Assembly (NCBI RefSeq): GCF_000142905.1
Contig: NW_013657678.1
Location: 461,381 to 525,380, forward strand
Direction of reading: 5' to 3'
DNA: 64,000 bases
From: Thecamonas trahens ATCC 50062
Taxonomy: Eukaryota > Apusozoa > Apusomonadida > Apusomonadidae
Made by a program: the position numbers and the translations under genes. Each line of letters starts with the position of its first letter. The stretch's first letter is position 1. The notes beneath the pieces were generated by a model. That model ran no database searches. It was given only the letters and a program-made list of their open reading frames with translations, and was not told where the DNA came from. Shown in pieces: positions 8,919-20,836 of the stretch.

Positions 8919-11900
8919 AGAAGCTCTTCTTGTACAACATTCCGGTCGATCTTCACGACATTGTGGCCGAGGCGTACAAAGCTGGCGATCCTGTGGCGGT
9001 GGCGGTCTCGTCGTACTGCACCGACTGGGGAACTCGGTCGGACCAGATCGACACCATACTTCGCTACGGCGCGCTTGTCTGCCCGCCGCAGCCACTCAGC
9101 CGCAGCCACCTCTCACTGGCTTCACTGTTCAAGTCTGAGGCTGTGCCAAGTGAGACCACGGCCGCGGATGGTGCAGGTTCGTCGTCCTCGGTCCTCTCGC
9201 CATACATCGACGCCGCAGTTGACTGGCTTGCGCCGGCCAAGGCTGCCAAGGCCGAGAGCTCGCGCGCCAGATCGGGTGGCAAGAAAAAGAAGGGCTCTGG
9301 GGCAAGGGCGTTTTCACTTGCCAGCGTGCTGTTGCATCCGTCGGTCGAGCAAGATTCAAACTCGGACGACGGCGAGGAGGCTGCCAATGCGGCCGATGCG
9401 AGCGGCGACAAAGAGCAGGGCGTCCCGGGCTCGGGGCGCAAAGTAGAGAAGTTGACCAAGATCGGAGCTCAGATGACAAGCCGGAAGGAGAAGCTGTCGC
9501 GGGTCTTCTCCAAGGACGTGAGCGGGTCCAAAGACTCACGCATGGCCGCGTTGACCAACACTGTCCGTCATGCTCCTTTGTCGCTCTTTGTTTCACGCAT
9601 GGTCAATGCCTCACCGTACCCGATGGTGCATACACTGGCTGGTGCTGGTGACACCGAGATGCTCGGATGGCTTCTCGGCCAGATCAAGGCCCTGCTGCAC
9701 GAGGATAAGAATCCGTGGATCTCGCGCAGCGACACCGATCCCAATTCGATTGTCGCTCGCATCACAATCTCCCCCAACGAGCTCACGTCGGTCAGTGTCC
9801 CCATTGGCGCTGATGACATCAACGATGTACTTGGCATGCAGGTCTCAATCCCGTTCTTCCGCAAGTGGACCCCGCTCAACCTCGCCATCCAACAGCAGCA
9901 CCCCGAGATGGTTCAAATGCTTCTCGATGCAGGACATCTGCCGTGGGCCTGGTGTGGCGGGCTGGACCCGATGGTTCTTGCCGCGTCGGTGAACAACGTG
10001 ACTGCCATGCGCGCTGTTCTTCAAAATCGTGCGCGGCGCACAGCTACGCGCACCTTCAACGTGGTTGAGAGGGCGTGCGTATCCCGCAAGACAGTCGACG
10101 CTGCGTGGATGCCATTGGCGTTGCGGGCAGCACTCAAGCACGCTCACCAGGAAGTCGTTGCCTTTATCTTCAATGAGGTGCATGACATCACGGGCGGCAA
10201 GGAAAAAGGGGCTGACATCTCACGACAGGCACTTGTGGCAGGCCTTGCTACCCTGGTCATGGCGCCGCTGGCCCCGCGGGTGGTCCGCCGTGGTGAAGCC
10301 GTCACCTTTCTCTCGCTCGCCGAGCGCGCAGCCGCTCATCTCGAACTGTATGCGGTGCTGCGCAGTCAGCCTCTGTGGCCAACTCCGCTGAGCGCCGCCG
10401 AACTTCGGGCCAAGCCGGTTTTTATCGCCTTGCCACCACCGGAAATCTTCCACTGGCGGAAGCTATTTTCGCGGACTTGGACGCGAGCGTGGACGTGTCG
10501 ACTGTCATCGAGCGGCCAACCGACAGAGACCGCTGCTCGCCGCTTGTCCGCGCGCTCGAGACTGGATCGCTGGACATGGCCCAGTTTCTGGTCGATCGGG
10601 GTGCATCGCTGGTGGCGCGGCGCACCGATGGCGCCGATGCCCTGTACATGGCCGCGCGCCAGGGGCACCTTTCCTGGATTGGTATGCTGCTCAAGAGCCT
10701 GTCGGACAGCGATCTCGCCGCATCCGAATCTTCGCGCGGGCGCGGCTCGGCGCTTCACGCCGCATGCACGGGACACAATCCGGACGTGTTGGCGCTCCTT
10801 CTTGCGGATGGGCGGCTCTCTGTTGAAGAGACAACGGTATCGTCGCTGACACCGTTGGCCACGGCAGCCCGTGTCGGTGCTGCGCGGTGCGCACGGCTTC
10901 TGCTCGAGGCCGGCGCCAATGCGCTTTTCACCGCCTCGGAGCCGCTCGAGACCCACCCGATTGTCCTCACCATCTGGCATCACCACACCGAGGTGCTCAA
11001 GGAGTTTATTCGGGCTGGCATCAACCTCAAGCTGTACTCGGAAATGGTGCCGTTGGTGGAGGAGTGCATCCAGCGGTCGTCGGTCGATGTGCTCAACTTG
11101 CTCATTGCTGCTGGCGTTCTGCCCAACGAGAACCAAATCAGCACGGCGTTCATTGTCCAAAAGCCGCGACTCCTCTGGGACCTACTCGCCACCTTTGACC
11201 GCTCCGCGTCTTCGACGCGCGCGCTGCCGACGTGGATTTGGGCTGATGATCGGAACTGCCAGCACGTCACTCTCGGGCTCAACAACGCATGTGTTGTTGT
11301 CTACTGTATCTTCCAGCTCCGCTGGGCCTATGGCCACGATCTTAACGCGCTCCTTGCCCGCCTGCACGGTGACGACCGCTATGCGCAGCTCATCCCATTC
11401 CTGGCTTCGGACGTGTGGCACACCTGCGAGGTTGCACCGTCGCTGCTCTTCCTCTCGCGGCTGTGTAAGAACCCGCTGACCGCGCTCTGCAGAGCCTCCG
11501 GCCTCCCCATCGAGATTTGGGTCATGGAGATCTTGCCTTACGTTCGATCCGACGCCGAAGTCCGCTCAGTCAAGCCGCGGCATCGTGACTTTGCTCTTGT
11601 CTCGCTCAACACACCCATGAGCGTTCTCCTCGCCAATCACTCGGACAACTCTGAACTCTGCTCGCTCTGGGCCCGGCATGGCCCGTCGATTCCGTTCTCG
11701 GTCTTCTTCTTCTCACTCAAAGCTGCCCTTGTCGCTCGTCGGCCCGACCTCGTCGTCGCCGCTCTCCACCTCTTGTTTGACGAAAGAGCTAAGAGAGTCA
11801 TTCCTGCCCACGACCTCGTTAATTCGCTCTTTCCCATCATCCAAGCGAATACCACCACAGGCAGTGTCGCCCAGATCAAGCCGGCCGTCTCAAGCCCACA

Positions 11901-11937
11901 ACCAGCAGTTGGCTCATCCAATGGCTCGCTCAGCTAA
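8919..11937 (+). CDS. Large ankyrin-repeat protein with one frame break; 5' exon not resolved
   Basis: About 1005 residues from a probable 3' splice site at 8918 to the TAA. An N-terminal non-repeat part with a basic, Ser-rich stretch is followed by ankyrin repeats, e.g. TPLNLAIQQQHPEMVQMLL and ALHAACTGHNPDVLALLL, with ten or more probable units between about residues 300 and 720. Near 10415-10423 (CCGGTTTTT) the frame changes: AELRAKP in one frame must join FYRLATTGNLPLAEAIF in the next. One base is missing, most simply from the T5 run. The C-terminus has LCKNPLTALCRASGLPIEIW, which resembles SOCS- or F-box-type boxes that couple ankyrin proteins to ubiquitin ligases; that is a weak inference. 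No enzyme domain was seen. Confidence 0.75.
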
Positions 11938-12285
11938 ACTCACAGTCAATGTTAAGAGCAACAACGCTGCACAGCACAGTACAACTCCTGGTTGCGCATC
12001 GAGTAACGTGGAGAAAGGATCGAGCATGTTGGCGGGTGGTGCTTGTCAGTCGGTCGAGCGAGTTGGCTGATCGGTCGGGCCGGCACAAGGGGGGGGGTGA
12101 GCCATCATACTCCGCCACCGCTCTCGAGTCGAAGACCACCTTCCGAGTGCACAGGCGGGAGAGAGAGAGAGATAGAAAGAGACGTGTAGAGAGAGAGAGA
12201 GAGAGGACAGGAGAGGCAATTGAGCGCGTGTGAGTTGTGCTCTGCTGCTGTTCCGCAGTCTGTAGCCGTTTGAGTGTGGTGAGTC
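11938..12285. other. Intergenic with GA-rich tract
   Basis: 348 bases between two genes on the same strand. A G9 run lies at 12089-12097 and a (GA)n tract at 12158-12207. Nothing coding was seen. Confidence 0.5.
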
Positions 12286-14108
12286 ATGGCTGCGCCTCCC
12301 CCGGTTTGTGCCCATGCCCTTCCCCTTCGCAATGGCTGCGCCCATTCCAACCAGCTCGCAGCCGACAAGACCGCCCTTGGTGACCTCACCGCAGGCGTTG
12401 CTCTTGGTCGTCTTGTCCTCCATGGCGCAGCTGCACCTCTGTCCTGCCGTGCCTGCGACTCGGCTGCCGCCGCTACCAAGACCAATGGCGGCCAACACCT
12501 GCCGAAGTCACCTCTTGATGCCGGCCTGCACCTCTGCGCCCACTGTCCGGCCATGTCGTGCTCCCGGGCCCATGCCGCCGCACACGCTGCCACCCACCCG
12601 GACCACAGCCTAGCGGTTGTCATCGACTTTGATGCCGTCTTTTGCTTTGCATGTGCGCGCTTTGTCTACGACAACGCCATCGATGCCGCCCTGGCCGCAG
12701 GCACCCTCGCCGCCCGCGCCCGCATCCGCTCGTGGGCTGTTCCCGCCGCCCATCTCCGCGTCCACTCGGCCGAGTGGCTTGTCAGTGCTGAAGACATGGC
12801 CGCAGCCTCGCAGCGGGTCGGTGTCAAGCGCGCGCTCGGCGAGCCATCGTCAGCCGAGGCGTCTGAGGTCGACGACGTGGGTATGCGGATCAAGAAGCGC
12901 CGGCGCGGGCTGCGCGGGCTCAACAACTTTGGCAACTCGTGCTTTATGTCGTGTGTCCTGCAGACGCTTCTTCACAACCCGCTGCTTCGGGCATACTTTC
13001 TCTCGCACCTGCACGATCCAACCAAATGCACCGTGGCCAAGAAGCGGTGCCTGGGGTGCAACATGGTGAGTCTTTTTACGCAGACTCTCTCGGGTTCGTC
13101 GCTGCCGATGAACCCGTCTGAGTTTCTGCACTCGATCTGGGTCCACTCCAAGTACCTCGCTGGCTACGAGCAGCAGGACGCGCACGAGTTCCTCATTTCG
13201 GTCCTCGACGGCATCCACACGCACTCGCGCAACCAGGTTCCGCTGCCTGTGGCTTCGGTGCCGCTGCCGGCACGGCCGGCACCGCGCTGTTCGTGCGTTG
13301 TTCACTCGGTATTCTCCGGCATCCTCTCGTCCAAGCTCGTCTGCCTCTCGTGTGGGGCTTCGTCGCCGTCGTACGACCCGTTTGTCGACGTTTCGCTCCA
13401 GATCTCGTCCGAAGTCAAGGCGCTCGAACAGTGCCTGCTCAACTTTACTTCGTCAGAGCGGCTGAGCGTCGAGCTTCCGTGCCGCGCGTGCGCGCCCGAG
13501 GGCAAGCGGCCGTTTACCAAGCGGTTGCAGTTCCAAGAGCTGCCGCTTACTCTTGCTATCCATCTCAAGCGCTTTGAATCGCATGGAGGAACCGCCACAG
13601 GCTCTTCTGTCAAGCTCTCGGACTTTGTCTCGTTCCCACTGGTCCTCGACATGGCCCCGTATGTGGCCCGTGAGTCGCAATCCGGTTCGACCACGCCTTC
13701 ACCACAGCAGGCGCCGAGCTCGACAGCCCCGACTGGCGAGGCCCGCGCTCCGCCTTCGCTCGACATGTACGAGTACGAGCTTTTGCCGTCGTCGTCCACA
13801 TTGGCTCCATCGACGCCGGACACTACATTGCCTACGTACGCGTTCCGGCGCCAACGGTCGGCGCCGCCGCCGTCCCGGCGTCGCAGCTCTGGTTCCGCTG
13901 CGACGACGCGGTCGTCACGCTTGCTACCGTCAAAGAGGTCCTTGCCTCCGAGGCCTACCTCCTCTTCTACGTCAAGCGCGAGATCGACTACCACGATCTC
14001 GGAAAGACCGAGATCATCAGCGCGTCGTCGTCCACGCCGCGTGCTGCGCGATCCTCGGTCCTATCACCTACAGCCTCTTCGCCACGCACCTTTCCGCCGC
14101 AGGCATGA
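12286..14108 (+). CDS. Ubiquitin-specific protease of the USP22/Ubp8 type, one frame break
   Basis: 607 codons if one base is restored. An N-terminal zinc-finger UBP-like region (residues about 50-190, with CRAC, LCAHCPAMSC and paired His) precedes a USP fold. The Cys box is LNNFGNSCFMSCVLQTLL with catalytic Cys219, then QQDAHEFL, two zinc-ribbon CxxC pairs, and a His box HIGSIDAGHYIAYV near residue 518. ZnF-UBP plus USP without other domains is the plan of the SAGA deubiquitinase that removes ubiquitin from histone H2B. The His box is in a different frame from the Cys box: the T4 run at 13791-13794 is one T short (ELFAVVVHIG needs TTTTT). The stop is the TGA ending at 14108, only 13 bases from the convergent stop of the next gene. 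Confidence 0.85.
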
Positions 14109-14121
14109 CCCTTCTGCTGCT

Positions 14122-15353
14122 TCATCTGTCGCCACGAGCTCGCAGCCACTCAACGTACGCGTCAATGAGGCCTGGCCAAGAGCCGTCGTCGATGCCGTCC
14201 TCGGTGTAGTTGCTGGCGTCGGCCGCAGCAAGCTGGTTAAATTCGGCAAAGCAGAGCCACTCGTCGTGCGTCACCACTCGCGCCTTGCAGGCATCCGACG
14301 CCAGAAAGGCCACAAAGGTTGGCACATGCGCTGCATCGCTCCGCCCGGTGAACAACAGCTGGAGCATGGCGGATGCAACATCCTTGCCTACATTGCGCTG
14401 CGACTTGGACGCGCGACCAAACTCGTGGGCAAAGGCGTACAGGTTGCGAAACTCTGCCGCATCCATCGCCGCCGGTGCCAGCCTTGCCAGCTGAGCCGGC
14501 GCTCGCAGCTCGCGCAGCGCCCGCACACCCATTCGCTCCAGGCCGGCCACAAACTCACTCCGCGAGAAGTAGCCCATTCGGCTCGCGCCCATGTTGGCTG
14601 CAATCGACAGTACCTCGGGTGCCGATGGCAGAAGACCCACGTCGAAGCAAAACTCCTCGACTGCCGCGGGGCCCATGATCTCATCGCTGCCACCGTGCTT
14701 TGTCACGTAGTGAGCAAACAGAGCTTCGCAGTTGGCATCTAGCACCGTCTCTGACGGTGTCGGGTGAGCAGCCAGCGCCTCACGCATCAGTCGCTCTTGC
14801 TCCTTAAAGTTGAGATCTTCGACCTCGGCCGAGTCTGCCCCGCTTGCATCTCGTGCTGTAGCCTCTGCGTGCGAAGCAGTGGGGGATGGCGTGACATCGG
14901 CAGCGGCAGGGGGTAGATCAGAAGTGGCAGCAGTTGGGTCAGGATCATCATCATCAGCAGCAGGAGATGGATTGGGATCGGCGGCCGCAGCAGGGGGTGC
15001 CTCGGTGGCAGGGGTAGGAGATGGATCGGTAGCGGAGCGGGGCGGGGCAGCAGCCGCAGCCGACGATCTGGCAGCAGCCGCAGCTCTTGCACGCTTGATG
15101 ACCATCTCCTTGCGGATACGCGAGATGCGGAACCAGTGTGGGGTGCGAGGGTGGCAGGCATGCTGAGCTAACAGGACCAGTGTCTCAAGCAGAGCCTCCT
15201 CGTCACCGTCGGCAACATAGGCCAAGTAGGGGCAACCACGGCAGACTCGCCGCGGTCGTACCCTCGCAGCAGAACCTCGCCTTGGGCCTGGCATTGCTTC
15301 AGCCGCTCTGCATGCCGCTCTACAACCTCAGCAAACGTTTTCCGCGTCTCCAT
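14122..15353 (-). CDS. DCUN1D/Dcn1-type cullin neddylation factor (PONY domain), apparent frame break near the N-terminus
   Basis: The C-terminal ~200 residues form a PONY domain: LFAHYVTKHGGSDEIMGPAA, then FCFDVGLLPSAPEVLSIAAN, SRSEFVAGLERMGV, FRNLYAFAHEFGR, and a conserved end DEWLCFAEFNQL then IDDGSWPGLIDAYVEWLR. Dcn1 proteins act as co-E3s that load NEDD8 onto cullins. A long Ala/Pro/Asp linker precedes it. The frame of the PONY domain has its own ATG at 15294, but that start gives an Arg-rich stretch unlike protein. METRKTFAEVVERHAERLKQ, from ATG 15353 in another frame, looks real and would join near 15230-15263 if one base is missing (411 codons then fit exactly). The N-terminal part is therefore less certain than the PONY domain. 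Confidence 0.8.
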
Positions 15354-15615
15354 GGCCGACACACACACGCACACAAGCACACGCACAAATTCGGCGAGAT
15401 GTGTTGTCAGTCAGTAGCCTGGCTGGCTGGCTGGCGCTGGCTGTCTGGCTGGTGGTGGCAGAGGTGGTCGTGCCTGCCTGTTTCTCCCTTCTTCCGACAG
15501 ATGTCGCACTCCGCTCGCCAAGGCGAGTCGCTGCCCTTTTGGCCACCGATGGAGACTCCCATCCCGCAGGTTTCGGTGGTGAGGGGTAGAGCGGGGCATT
15601 TATCAGCACCTACAA

Positions 15616-15705
15616 TGATCCGATACGCGTTGATCCTGCGTGCTGCGGCACTGTCGGTGGCCTATCGACCCGGGCCGGGCTGAACAAAAGGGATCAGCCC
15701 CTTGC
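15616..15705. repeat. Diverged direct repeat, copy 1
   Basis: About 90 bases sharing an ordered series of blocks with copy 2: GATCC...TGATC, TTGCGTGCTGC-like, CGGTGGCCTA, GGGCCGGGCTGA-like, CAAAAG and GATCA. Neither copy is coding. Confidence 0.7.
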
Positions 15706-15785
15706 GGGAATCCCCCCTCCTATACTCCTTCAACCAAGATTTGCTTCCCTGCCACCTAGATCAGCTAGCTCAGCACTCTAATGCT

Positions 15786-15878
15786 TTGATCCATACTGAT
15801 CTTGCGTGCTGCAGCGCTGCCGGTGGCCTACCGAGGCTGGCCGGGCCAGGCTGAGCAAAAGCAATCGGATCATCCCCC
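15786..15878. repeat. Diverged direct repeat, copy 2
   Basis: Second copy, about 170 bases after the first in the same orientation. It lies about 100 bases upstream of the AFG2 start and just before a C13 run (15897-15909). The surrounding 15354-15978 stretch has no other supported feature. Confidence 0.7.
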
Positions 15879-15978
15879 TTCCTCCCCGCCCCCCTACCCC
15901 CCCCCCCCCGCACCCCACACCCACACGGTACACTCCACGCCAGAGAGTGAGACAGGGCACACAAGACATACTTTGGAG

Positions 15979-18594
15979 ATGGGGCGACGGAAGCCGAGGA
16001 CGCCGCAACGGACAAGGGGCGGCAGGGAGGGAACAGGGCATACCGTGATGACCGTCACCTCGCCGGTCAACTATGGCACACCGGTGGCTCAAGGCCGCTC
16101 GCGGGGTCCGCTCGACGACACACCGCTAGCACTGTATGCCCTGTTTGGTGAAGCCATCGATGAATCGCTAGGCAAAGCTCCTCTGAGTGAGCCATCTGAT
16201 CACGCATCCGATCAGGCTTCGTTTGATGCTGAGCTCACACTGAGTGTGCTCCGCATGCCCGACGCCATCGAGCCCAAGCTCGCCCATCGATCGGTGGCCT
16301 GGATGAACAAGGCTGCCATGCGCGCTCGGGGCTGGGTCGGCGGTATTCGAGTCATGTTGGTGCGCGCTCCTTCTGTGGCGGCTGCCATCAATGGTCCGGA
16401 CGGCGCTGATGGCGCTGATGGCACTGATGGCGCTGATGGCGCGGACAGCGCGAGCGAGGCCCTGGTGCATCTGTGGCCGTCCAAGCATGTGCCTGCCGGG
16501 TGTGTGTGCATGGACTCGTCCTCGCGGCGATCAGGTGGGCTGAGCTACGGCACCCAAGTTGCTCTTTGTCCGGCGCTCATTGCTGTGGCAGAGGCCACGC
16601 GGATGGAGGTCGAACTCAGATCATCGGCTGCGTTGTGGGACAAGGTGCCGCCAGCCACCCTAGCGTCGCTTGTTCTTGGCGAAGCCATTGATCGGATCTT
16701 GCGACCAGGCTCGTGGTTCAAGACGTACGTGGGCGGAAAAAGTCTCTCAGTCGAGGTAATTGCGTTGTTTGGCGATGATGCTGAGACTTCTGGCTCGTGG
16801 CATCAGGTCTCGTCGCGGACGGCTATTGTCAGCATGGATTTGGCTACCGCGACCGGCGTCGTCCGCCGTGTTGACTTTGACAGCTCTCAGGGCAGCAGTG
16901 GTGCAAGCTCGGACGGCTGGGTGCCCAAGGAGGTACCAGCGGAAGTTCTGGCGTCGGCGCTCCGTGTCGGCGGGCTCGACGACGAGCTTGAGGTTGTGCG
17001 CAAGCTGCTGCAGCGCGCGGTTGCCGGGAGCACCAATGCAACAATCCGCCCGGCCAAGGGCGTGCTCCTGTACGGCCCGCCGGGAACCGGCAAGACTGCA
17101 ATGGTGCGGTCTCTGGCGCGCGAAGAAGGCGTCACGCTGTTTGTAGTCGACGGTGCCGAAGTGCTCTCCAAGTACTATGGCGAGACTGAGGCCAAGCTGG
17201 CGGCAGTTTTCAGCGCTGCTAGCGCCGCCTGCAGGCCGGCGGTTATCTTTGTGGATGAGATCGACGCGCTTGCTCCGTCCCGCGAGTCGGGCACGCTGAC
17301 GCAGCTGGAGAAGCGCATCACGTCCACGCTGGTGGGCCTGCTCGACGAACTGCACGCAAGCGACTCGGCAGTCTTGTTTGTGGCTGCCACCAACCGGGTG
17401 GCGGCGCTGGACCCGTCGATGCGCCGGCCGGGACGACTCGACCGCGAGCTGGAGATCGGCGTGCCGTCGCCGAGCGGACGGGAGGCCATTCTCAGCGCCC
17501 ACCTTGGCGCCCTTGACGCCGGGGTGTCTGCGGTGACACCTGCCGACATCAAGTGGCTGGCGAGCAAGACGCACGGATTTGTGGGTGCCGACCTTGCCGC
17601 ACTCCTCCGCGAAGCCGGTGTCTACGCCATGCTCCACGGCTCTGCACAGTTGCGGATGGACGACTTTACAGCGGTGCTGGGCAAAGTCAAGCCATCAGCG
17701 CTACGCGAGCACGTGTTGGACGTGCCTAACGTGCGCTGGGACGACATTGGTGGCCAGGCCGAGGCCAAGCAGGCGCTGCAGGAAGCTGTCGAGTGGCCGC
17801 TGCGGCATCCCGAGGCGTTTGTGCGGCTCGGCATCCGCCCACCCAAGGGCGTGCTTCTCTATGGCCCGCCGGGCTGCTCCAAGACCATGATGGCCAAGGC
17901 GCTTGCGACAGAGTCGGAGCTCAACTTTGTGGCTGTTAAGGGTCCCGAGCTGTTCAATATGTGGGTGGGCGAGTCGGAGAAGGCCGTCCAGGCGCTGTTT
18001 CGCAAGGCGCGGGCCGCCGCACCGTGTATTGTGTTTTTTGACGAGATCGACGCGCTTGCCACCTCGCGCTCCGCCGCCGGCGGCGGTTCGTCCGTCCAGG
18101 AGCGGGTTCTCGCTCAACTCCTTCACGAGATGGACGGTATCGAGGCGCTGCACTCAGTTGTCGTCGTTGCGGCTACCAATCGGCCGGACAAGATCGACGC
18201 CGCGCTCCTCCGGCCCGGACGCATGGACCGAGTGCTGCATGTCGGCCTGCCTGATGCTCCCGCCCGGGCCGCTATCATTACCAACGCGCTCGCCAAACTC
18301 GACGCCTCGCTTGTCGCCGCCGACGTAGCAAATCACCTAGCGACGACCCTGGTGCCTGCCCTCGACGGTTACACAGGCGCCGAAGTGGCTCATCTGGTCA
18401 AAGAGGCCTCACTTGCTGCACTGGCTGAGGTCCTTGACGCCGCACAAGCCTCAGGTCTTGCTCCATCGGCCGCCAAGCCAATCCCCATCACTGCCGCCCA
18501 CCTCGATGCCGGACTGGCAGCCCTCGGCCCGCCGCGAACCCCTCCCGATCTCCTGCAGTTCTACGCCGACTACGCCGCATCGATATCTGCCTAG
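15979..18594 (+). CDS. AFG2: AFG2/SPATA5-type tandem AAA ATPase
   Basis: 871 residues from the ATG at 15979; a second ATG 23 codons on is also possible. A CDC48-like N-terminal region is followed by two AAA modules. D1 has Walker A GPPGTGKT at about 366-373, Walker B VIFVDEID and an arginine-finger region [11 protein letters not shown]2 has GPPGCSKT at about 629-636, IVFFDEID and [17 protein letters not shown]. The Cys-Ser in the second Walker A is the hallmark of AFG2/SPATA5 rather than p97. Yeast Afg2 (Drg1) strips Rlp24 from cytosolic pre-60S ribosomes. The N-domain carries a small [12 protein letters not shown] insertion from a 9-base repeat (16399-16443). Fused AAA modules, length and motifs all agree. 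Confidence 0.9.
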   Translation: MGRRKPRTPQRTRGGREGTGHTVMTVTSPVNYGTPVAQGRSRGPLDDTPLALYALFGEAIDESLGKAPLSEPSDHASDQASFDAELTLSVLRMPDAIEPKLAHRSVAWMNKAAMRARGWVGGIRVMLVRAPSVAAAINGPDGADGADGTDGADGADSASEALVHLWPSKHVPAGCVCMDSSSRRSGGLSYGTQVALCPALIAVAEATRMEVELRSSAALWDKVPPATLASLVLGEAIDRILRPGSWFKTYVGGKSLSVEVIALFGDDAETSGSWHQVSSRTAIVSMDLATATGVVRRVDFDSSQGSSGASSDGWVPKEVPAEVLASALRVGGLDDELEVVRKLLQRAVAGSTNATIRPAKGVLLYGPPGTGKTAMVRSLAREEGVTLFVVDGAEVLSKYYGETEAKLAAVFSAASAACRPAVIFVDEIDALAPSRESGTLTQLEKRITSTLVGLLDELHASDSAVLFVAATNRVAALDPSMRRPGRLDRELEIGVPSPSGREAILSAHLGALDAGVSAVTPADIKWLASKTHGFVGADLAALLREAGVYAMLHGSAQLRMDDFTAVLGKVKPSALREHVLDVPNVRWDDIGGQAEAKQALQEAVEWPLRHPEAFVRLGIRPPKGVLLYGPPGCSKTMMAKALATESELNFVAVKGPELFNMWVGESEKAVQALFRKARAAAPCIVFFDEIDALATSRSAAGGGSSVQERVLAQLLHEMDGIEALHSVVVVAATNRPDKIDAALLRPGRMDRVLHVGLPDAPARAAIITNALAKLDASLVAADVANHLATTLVPALDGYTGAEVAHLVKEASLAALAEVLDAAQASGLAPSAAKPIPITAAHLDAGLAALGPPRTPPDLLQFYADYAASISA

Positions 18595-18760
18595 CTCCCC
18601 CCTCCTCCCCTGACGCAAATGTATACACCATCATCACTCATTGCCTCGTCGCTCACTACCAGTCCCCCCCTGTCCCTGCCCCCCCTTCTCCCGCCACCCA
18701 ACGATCGCCCCCCCCCCCCCCCACTCCCACCCTCCAACCCTACTTCCACCCCCTACCCTC

Positions 18761-20701
18761 ATGTCTGGCGCCGGAAGCCAGTCCAGCGGGACGTTCCGTG
18801 GACAGGCCTCTGTCCGACTTCTCAATGGGGTCATTCGTGAGGCGTTCTCTGTCTCGTCGGAGCTCAAGGTCATGGTGGTGGACAACCTTGCACTGCGGGT
18901 ACTCTCCTCGGCACTGAGAGTCTTTGACTTGATGGAAGAGGGTGTGACTCTGGTGGAGAAGCTCGAGCTCTCACGCCAGCCGCTTCGGTCTATGGAGGCT
19001 CTCTACATGATTGCCCCTACCAGGTCATCGGTGGAAGCCATGCTCGAGGACTATGCCTCGTCGAAGTCACGCAAGTACGGCGATGCCCACGTCTACTTGA
19101 TCGCCCACCTGCCCGACGACCTCATGGCTCTCATTGCCGCCTCACGTCTGGCCAAGCGCATCAAGACCCTCAAGGAGCTGCCGTCCGAGTTCCTTGTTCC
19201 CGAGGCAAACGTCTTTACCCTCGACATGCCGTCGGGCCTGTACTCGGCCTTTGCACCCGCTGCGGTCTCGTCGCGCAAGCGGCGCAAGCACGCGGCAGAG
19301 CTTGGAGCCAAGCTCTTGGGCGTCGCTGCCACTCTCGGCGTCAAGCCGGTTGTCCGCTACGCTGGTGGCTCGCCGCTGGCGCGGCTGATCGGCCAGGCGC
19401 TCGTCGAGCAGGTCAACGCCGACAAGGCCGCCCCGCTGTTTGCCAGCGGAGGGCAAGGCGTCGCCGCGCCGGTCATTCTCATTGTCGACCGGTCGGTCGA
19501 TGTTCTGGCGCCACTGCTGCACGAGCTGACGTACCAAGCCATGTGCTACGACCTGCTCCCGCTCGACGGCGCCAAGTACGAGTACAAGTACACCGATGGC
19601 TCGGGTGCCAAGCAGAGCAAGACGGTGCTGCTCGACGAGTCGGACCCACTGTGGATCTCGCTCCGGCACATGCACATCAAGGACGCCATCGACTGGGTCC
19701 AGGCCCAGTTTGCAGACTTTCTGCGCTCGAACCGCGCGGCCCAGGCCCGTGGCCAGCGGATGGACTCACTCCGCGACATGTCGGCCGCCATCCGCGCCCT
19801 TCCGCAGTACCAGGAGCTCCTGTCCAAGTACGCGCTGCACATTCAGGTGTGCCAAGACAATCTTGCGGTCTTCAACGAGCGCAATCTCGAGGCCGTCATC
19901 GGCGTCGAGCAGGACATGGCGCTAGGCGAGGACGCCAACGGCCAGCCAGTCTCTGAAGTCATGTCGGCTCTGCTCCCGCTGCTGCAGGACCCAGCCATCT
20001 CTATCCATGACAAGAAGCGCCTTCTTCTCATCTACATCATCTCGCAGGAGGGCATCCGACCCGCCGAGCGGGCCAAGCTTATGGAAAAGGCCCGTATCTC
20101 GCCCGCAGACCAGAACATGGTCTCCAATCTCACCCATCTGCAAGTTCAGGTCCAGTCCATGCCGTCGCGTCGCAAGGCCAAGAAGAAGAAGAAGAAGAAG
20201 TCGCGCCGCCGCGCCGCTGCCGACGAGGACGTTGGCTACGAGCTCTCGCGCTTCACCCCGGCGCTCAAAGCCGTCATGCACGACCTGGTCTCCGGCTCGC
20301 TCGACGAGCAGGCCTGGCCCACCGTCGCAGGCTCGCTTCCCGATGCCGTCGCCACGGGCGCCTCGGCTCCGTCTGCCCGTGGCAAGTCGGTCCGCACCCG
20401 TCAGTCCAAGTGGGCTGCCAAGCGCAAGAACAAGGACAAGGGCAAGGCTGACGCCGACGGCGCCACCTCCTCCACGACCTCCCAGGACACCTTTGTCATC
20501 TTTATTGCCGGTGGCATGTCGTACTCGGAGATGCGCGCCGCCTACGAGATCGCCGCCGCCTTCCGCCATGTTAACCTCATCATCGGCTCCACCGACATTG
20601 TCACCCCGCTCCAGTTCATGGACCAGCTTGCCGACCTCGACCCGTTCGAGCCGCTCTACCCCGACGACATCGACGGCATCTCTGGCCCATCTGCTGTTTA
20701 G
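18761..20701 (+). CDS. Sec1/Munc18-family vesicle fusion protein
   Basis: 646 residues from ATG 18761. The N-terminus (LNGVIREAFSVSSELKVMVV, then LRVLSSALRVFDLMEEGVTL) and the block VILIVDRSVDVLAPLLHELT are classic SM-protein signatures, and TYQAMCYDLLP follows as in STXBP1/Sec1. Near residue 472 a run of Lys (AKKKKKKKSRRRA) sits where SM proteins have a variable loop, and a second basic stretch follows near residue 550. The C-terminus has the conserved FVIFIAGGMSYSEMRAAYEI strand-helix. SM proteins clasp syntaxin-type SNAREs at fusion sites. The fit is to the Sec1/Munc18-1 branch rather than Vps33 or Sly1. A C15 run ends 38 bases before the start codon. Confidence 0.9.
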   Translation: MSGAGSQSSGTFRGQASVRLLNGVIREAFSVSSELKVMVVDNLALRVLSSALRVFDLMEEGVTLVEKLELSRQPLRSMEALYMIAPTRSSVEAMLEDYASSKSRKYGDAHVYLIAHLPDDLMALIAASRLAKRIKTLKELPSEFLVPEANVFTLDMPSGLYSAFAPAAVSSRKRRKHAAELGAKLLGVAATLGVKPVVRYAGGSPLARLIGQALVEQVNADKAAPLFASGGQGVAAPVILIVDRSVDVLAPLLHELTYQAMCYDLLPLDGAKYEYKYTDGSGAKQSKTVLLDESDPLWISLRHMHIKDAIDWVQAQFADFLRSNRAAQARGQRMDSLRDMSAAIRALPQYQELLSKYALHIQVCQDNLAVFNERNLEAVIGVEQDMALGEDANGQPVSEVMSALLPLLQDPAISIHDKKRLLLIYIISQEGIRPAERAKLMEKARISPADQNMVSNLTHLQVQVQSMPSRRKAKKKKKKKSRRRAAADEDVGYELSRFTPALKAVMHDLVSGSLDEQAWPTVAGSLPDAVATGASAPSARGKSVRTRQSKWAAKRKNKDKGKADADGATSSTTSQDTFVIFIAGGMSYSEMRAAYEIAAAFRHVNLIIGSTDIVTPLQFMDQLADLDPFEPLYPDDIDGISGPSAV

Positions 20702-20836
20702 ATGGTGTTAAAAGCGTGAACATACCCCGGCAACTTGATCCGTGCTGGCACGAGCCCTACCCTCGCTGCCGTCGGCCCACCGGCCGCCGACTACACTCCC
20801 CGGCCACCTGACTCCCTCCCTCACCTATCCACCACC

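Noticed and set aside
8930-11937. Two separate ankyrin genes split near 10.4 kb
   Set aside because: Ankyrin homology is continuous across the point and one added base joins the frames exactly; two genes would overlap in mid-repeat.
13791-14742. Extension of the USP frame to 14742 without a frame change
   Set aside because: After 13794 that frame is Arg/Ser/Pro junk antisense to DCUN1D, while the neighbouring frame has the USP His box.
16399-16443. Collagen-like Gly-x-Asp repeat as evidence of a collagen gene
   Set aside because: Only a few units from a 9-base slippage repeat inside the AFG2 N-domain.
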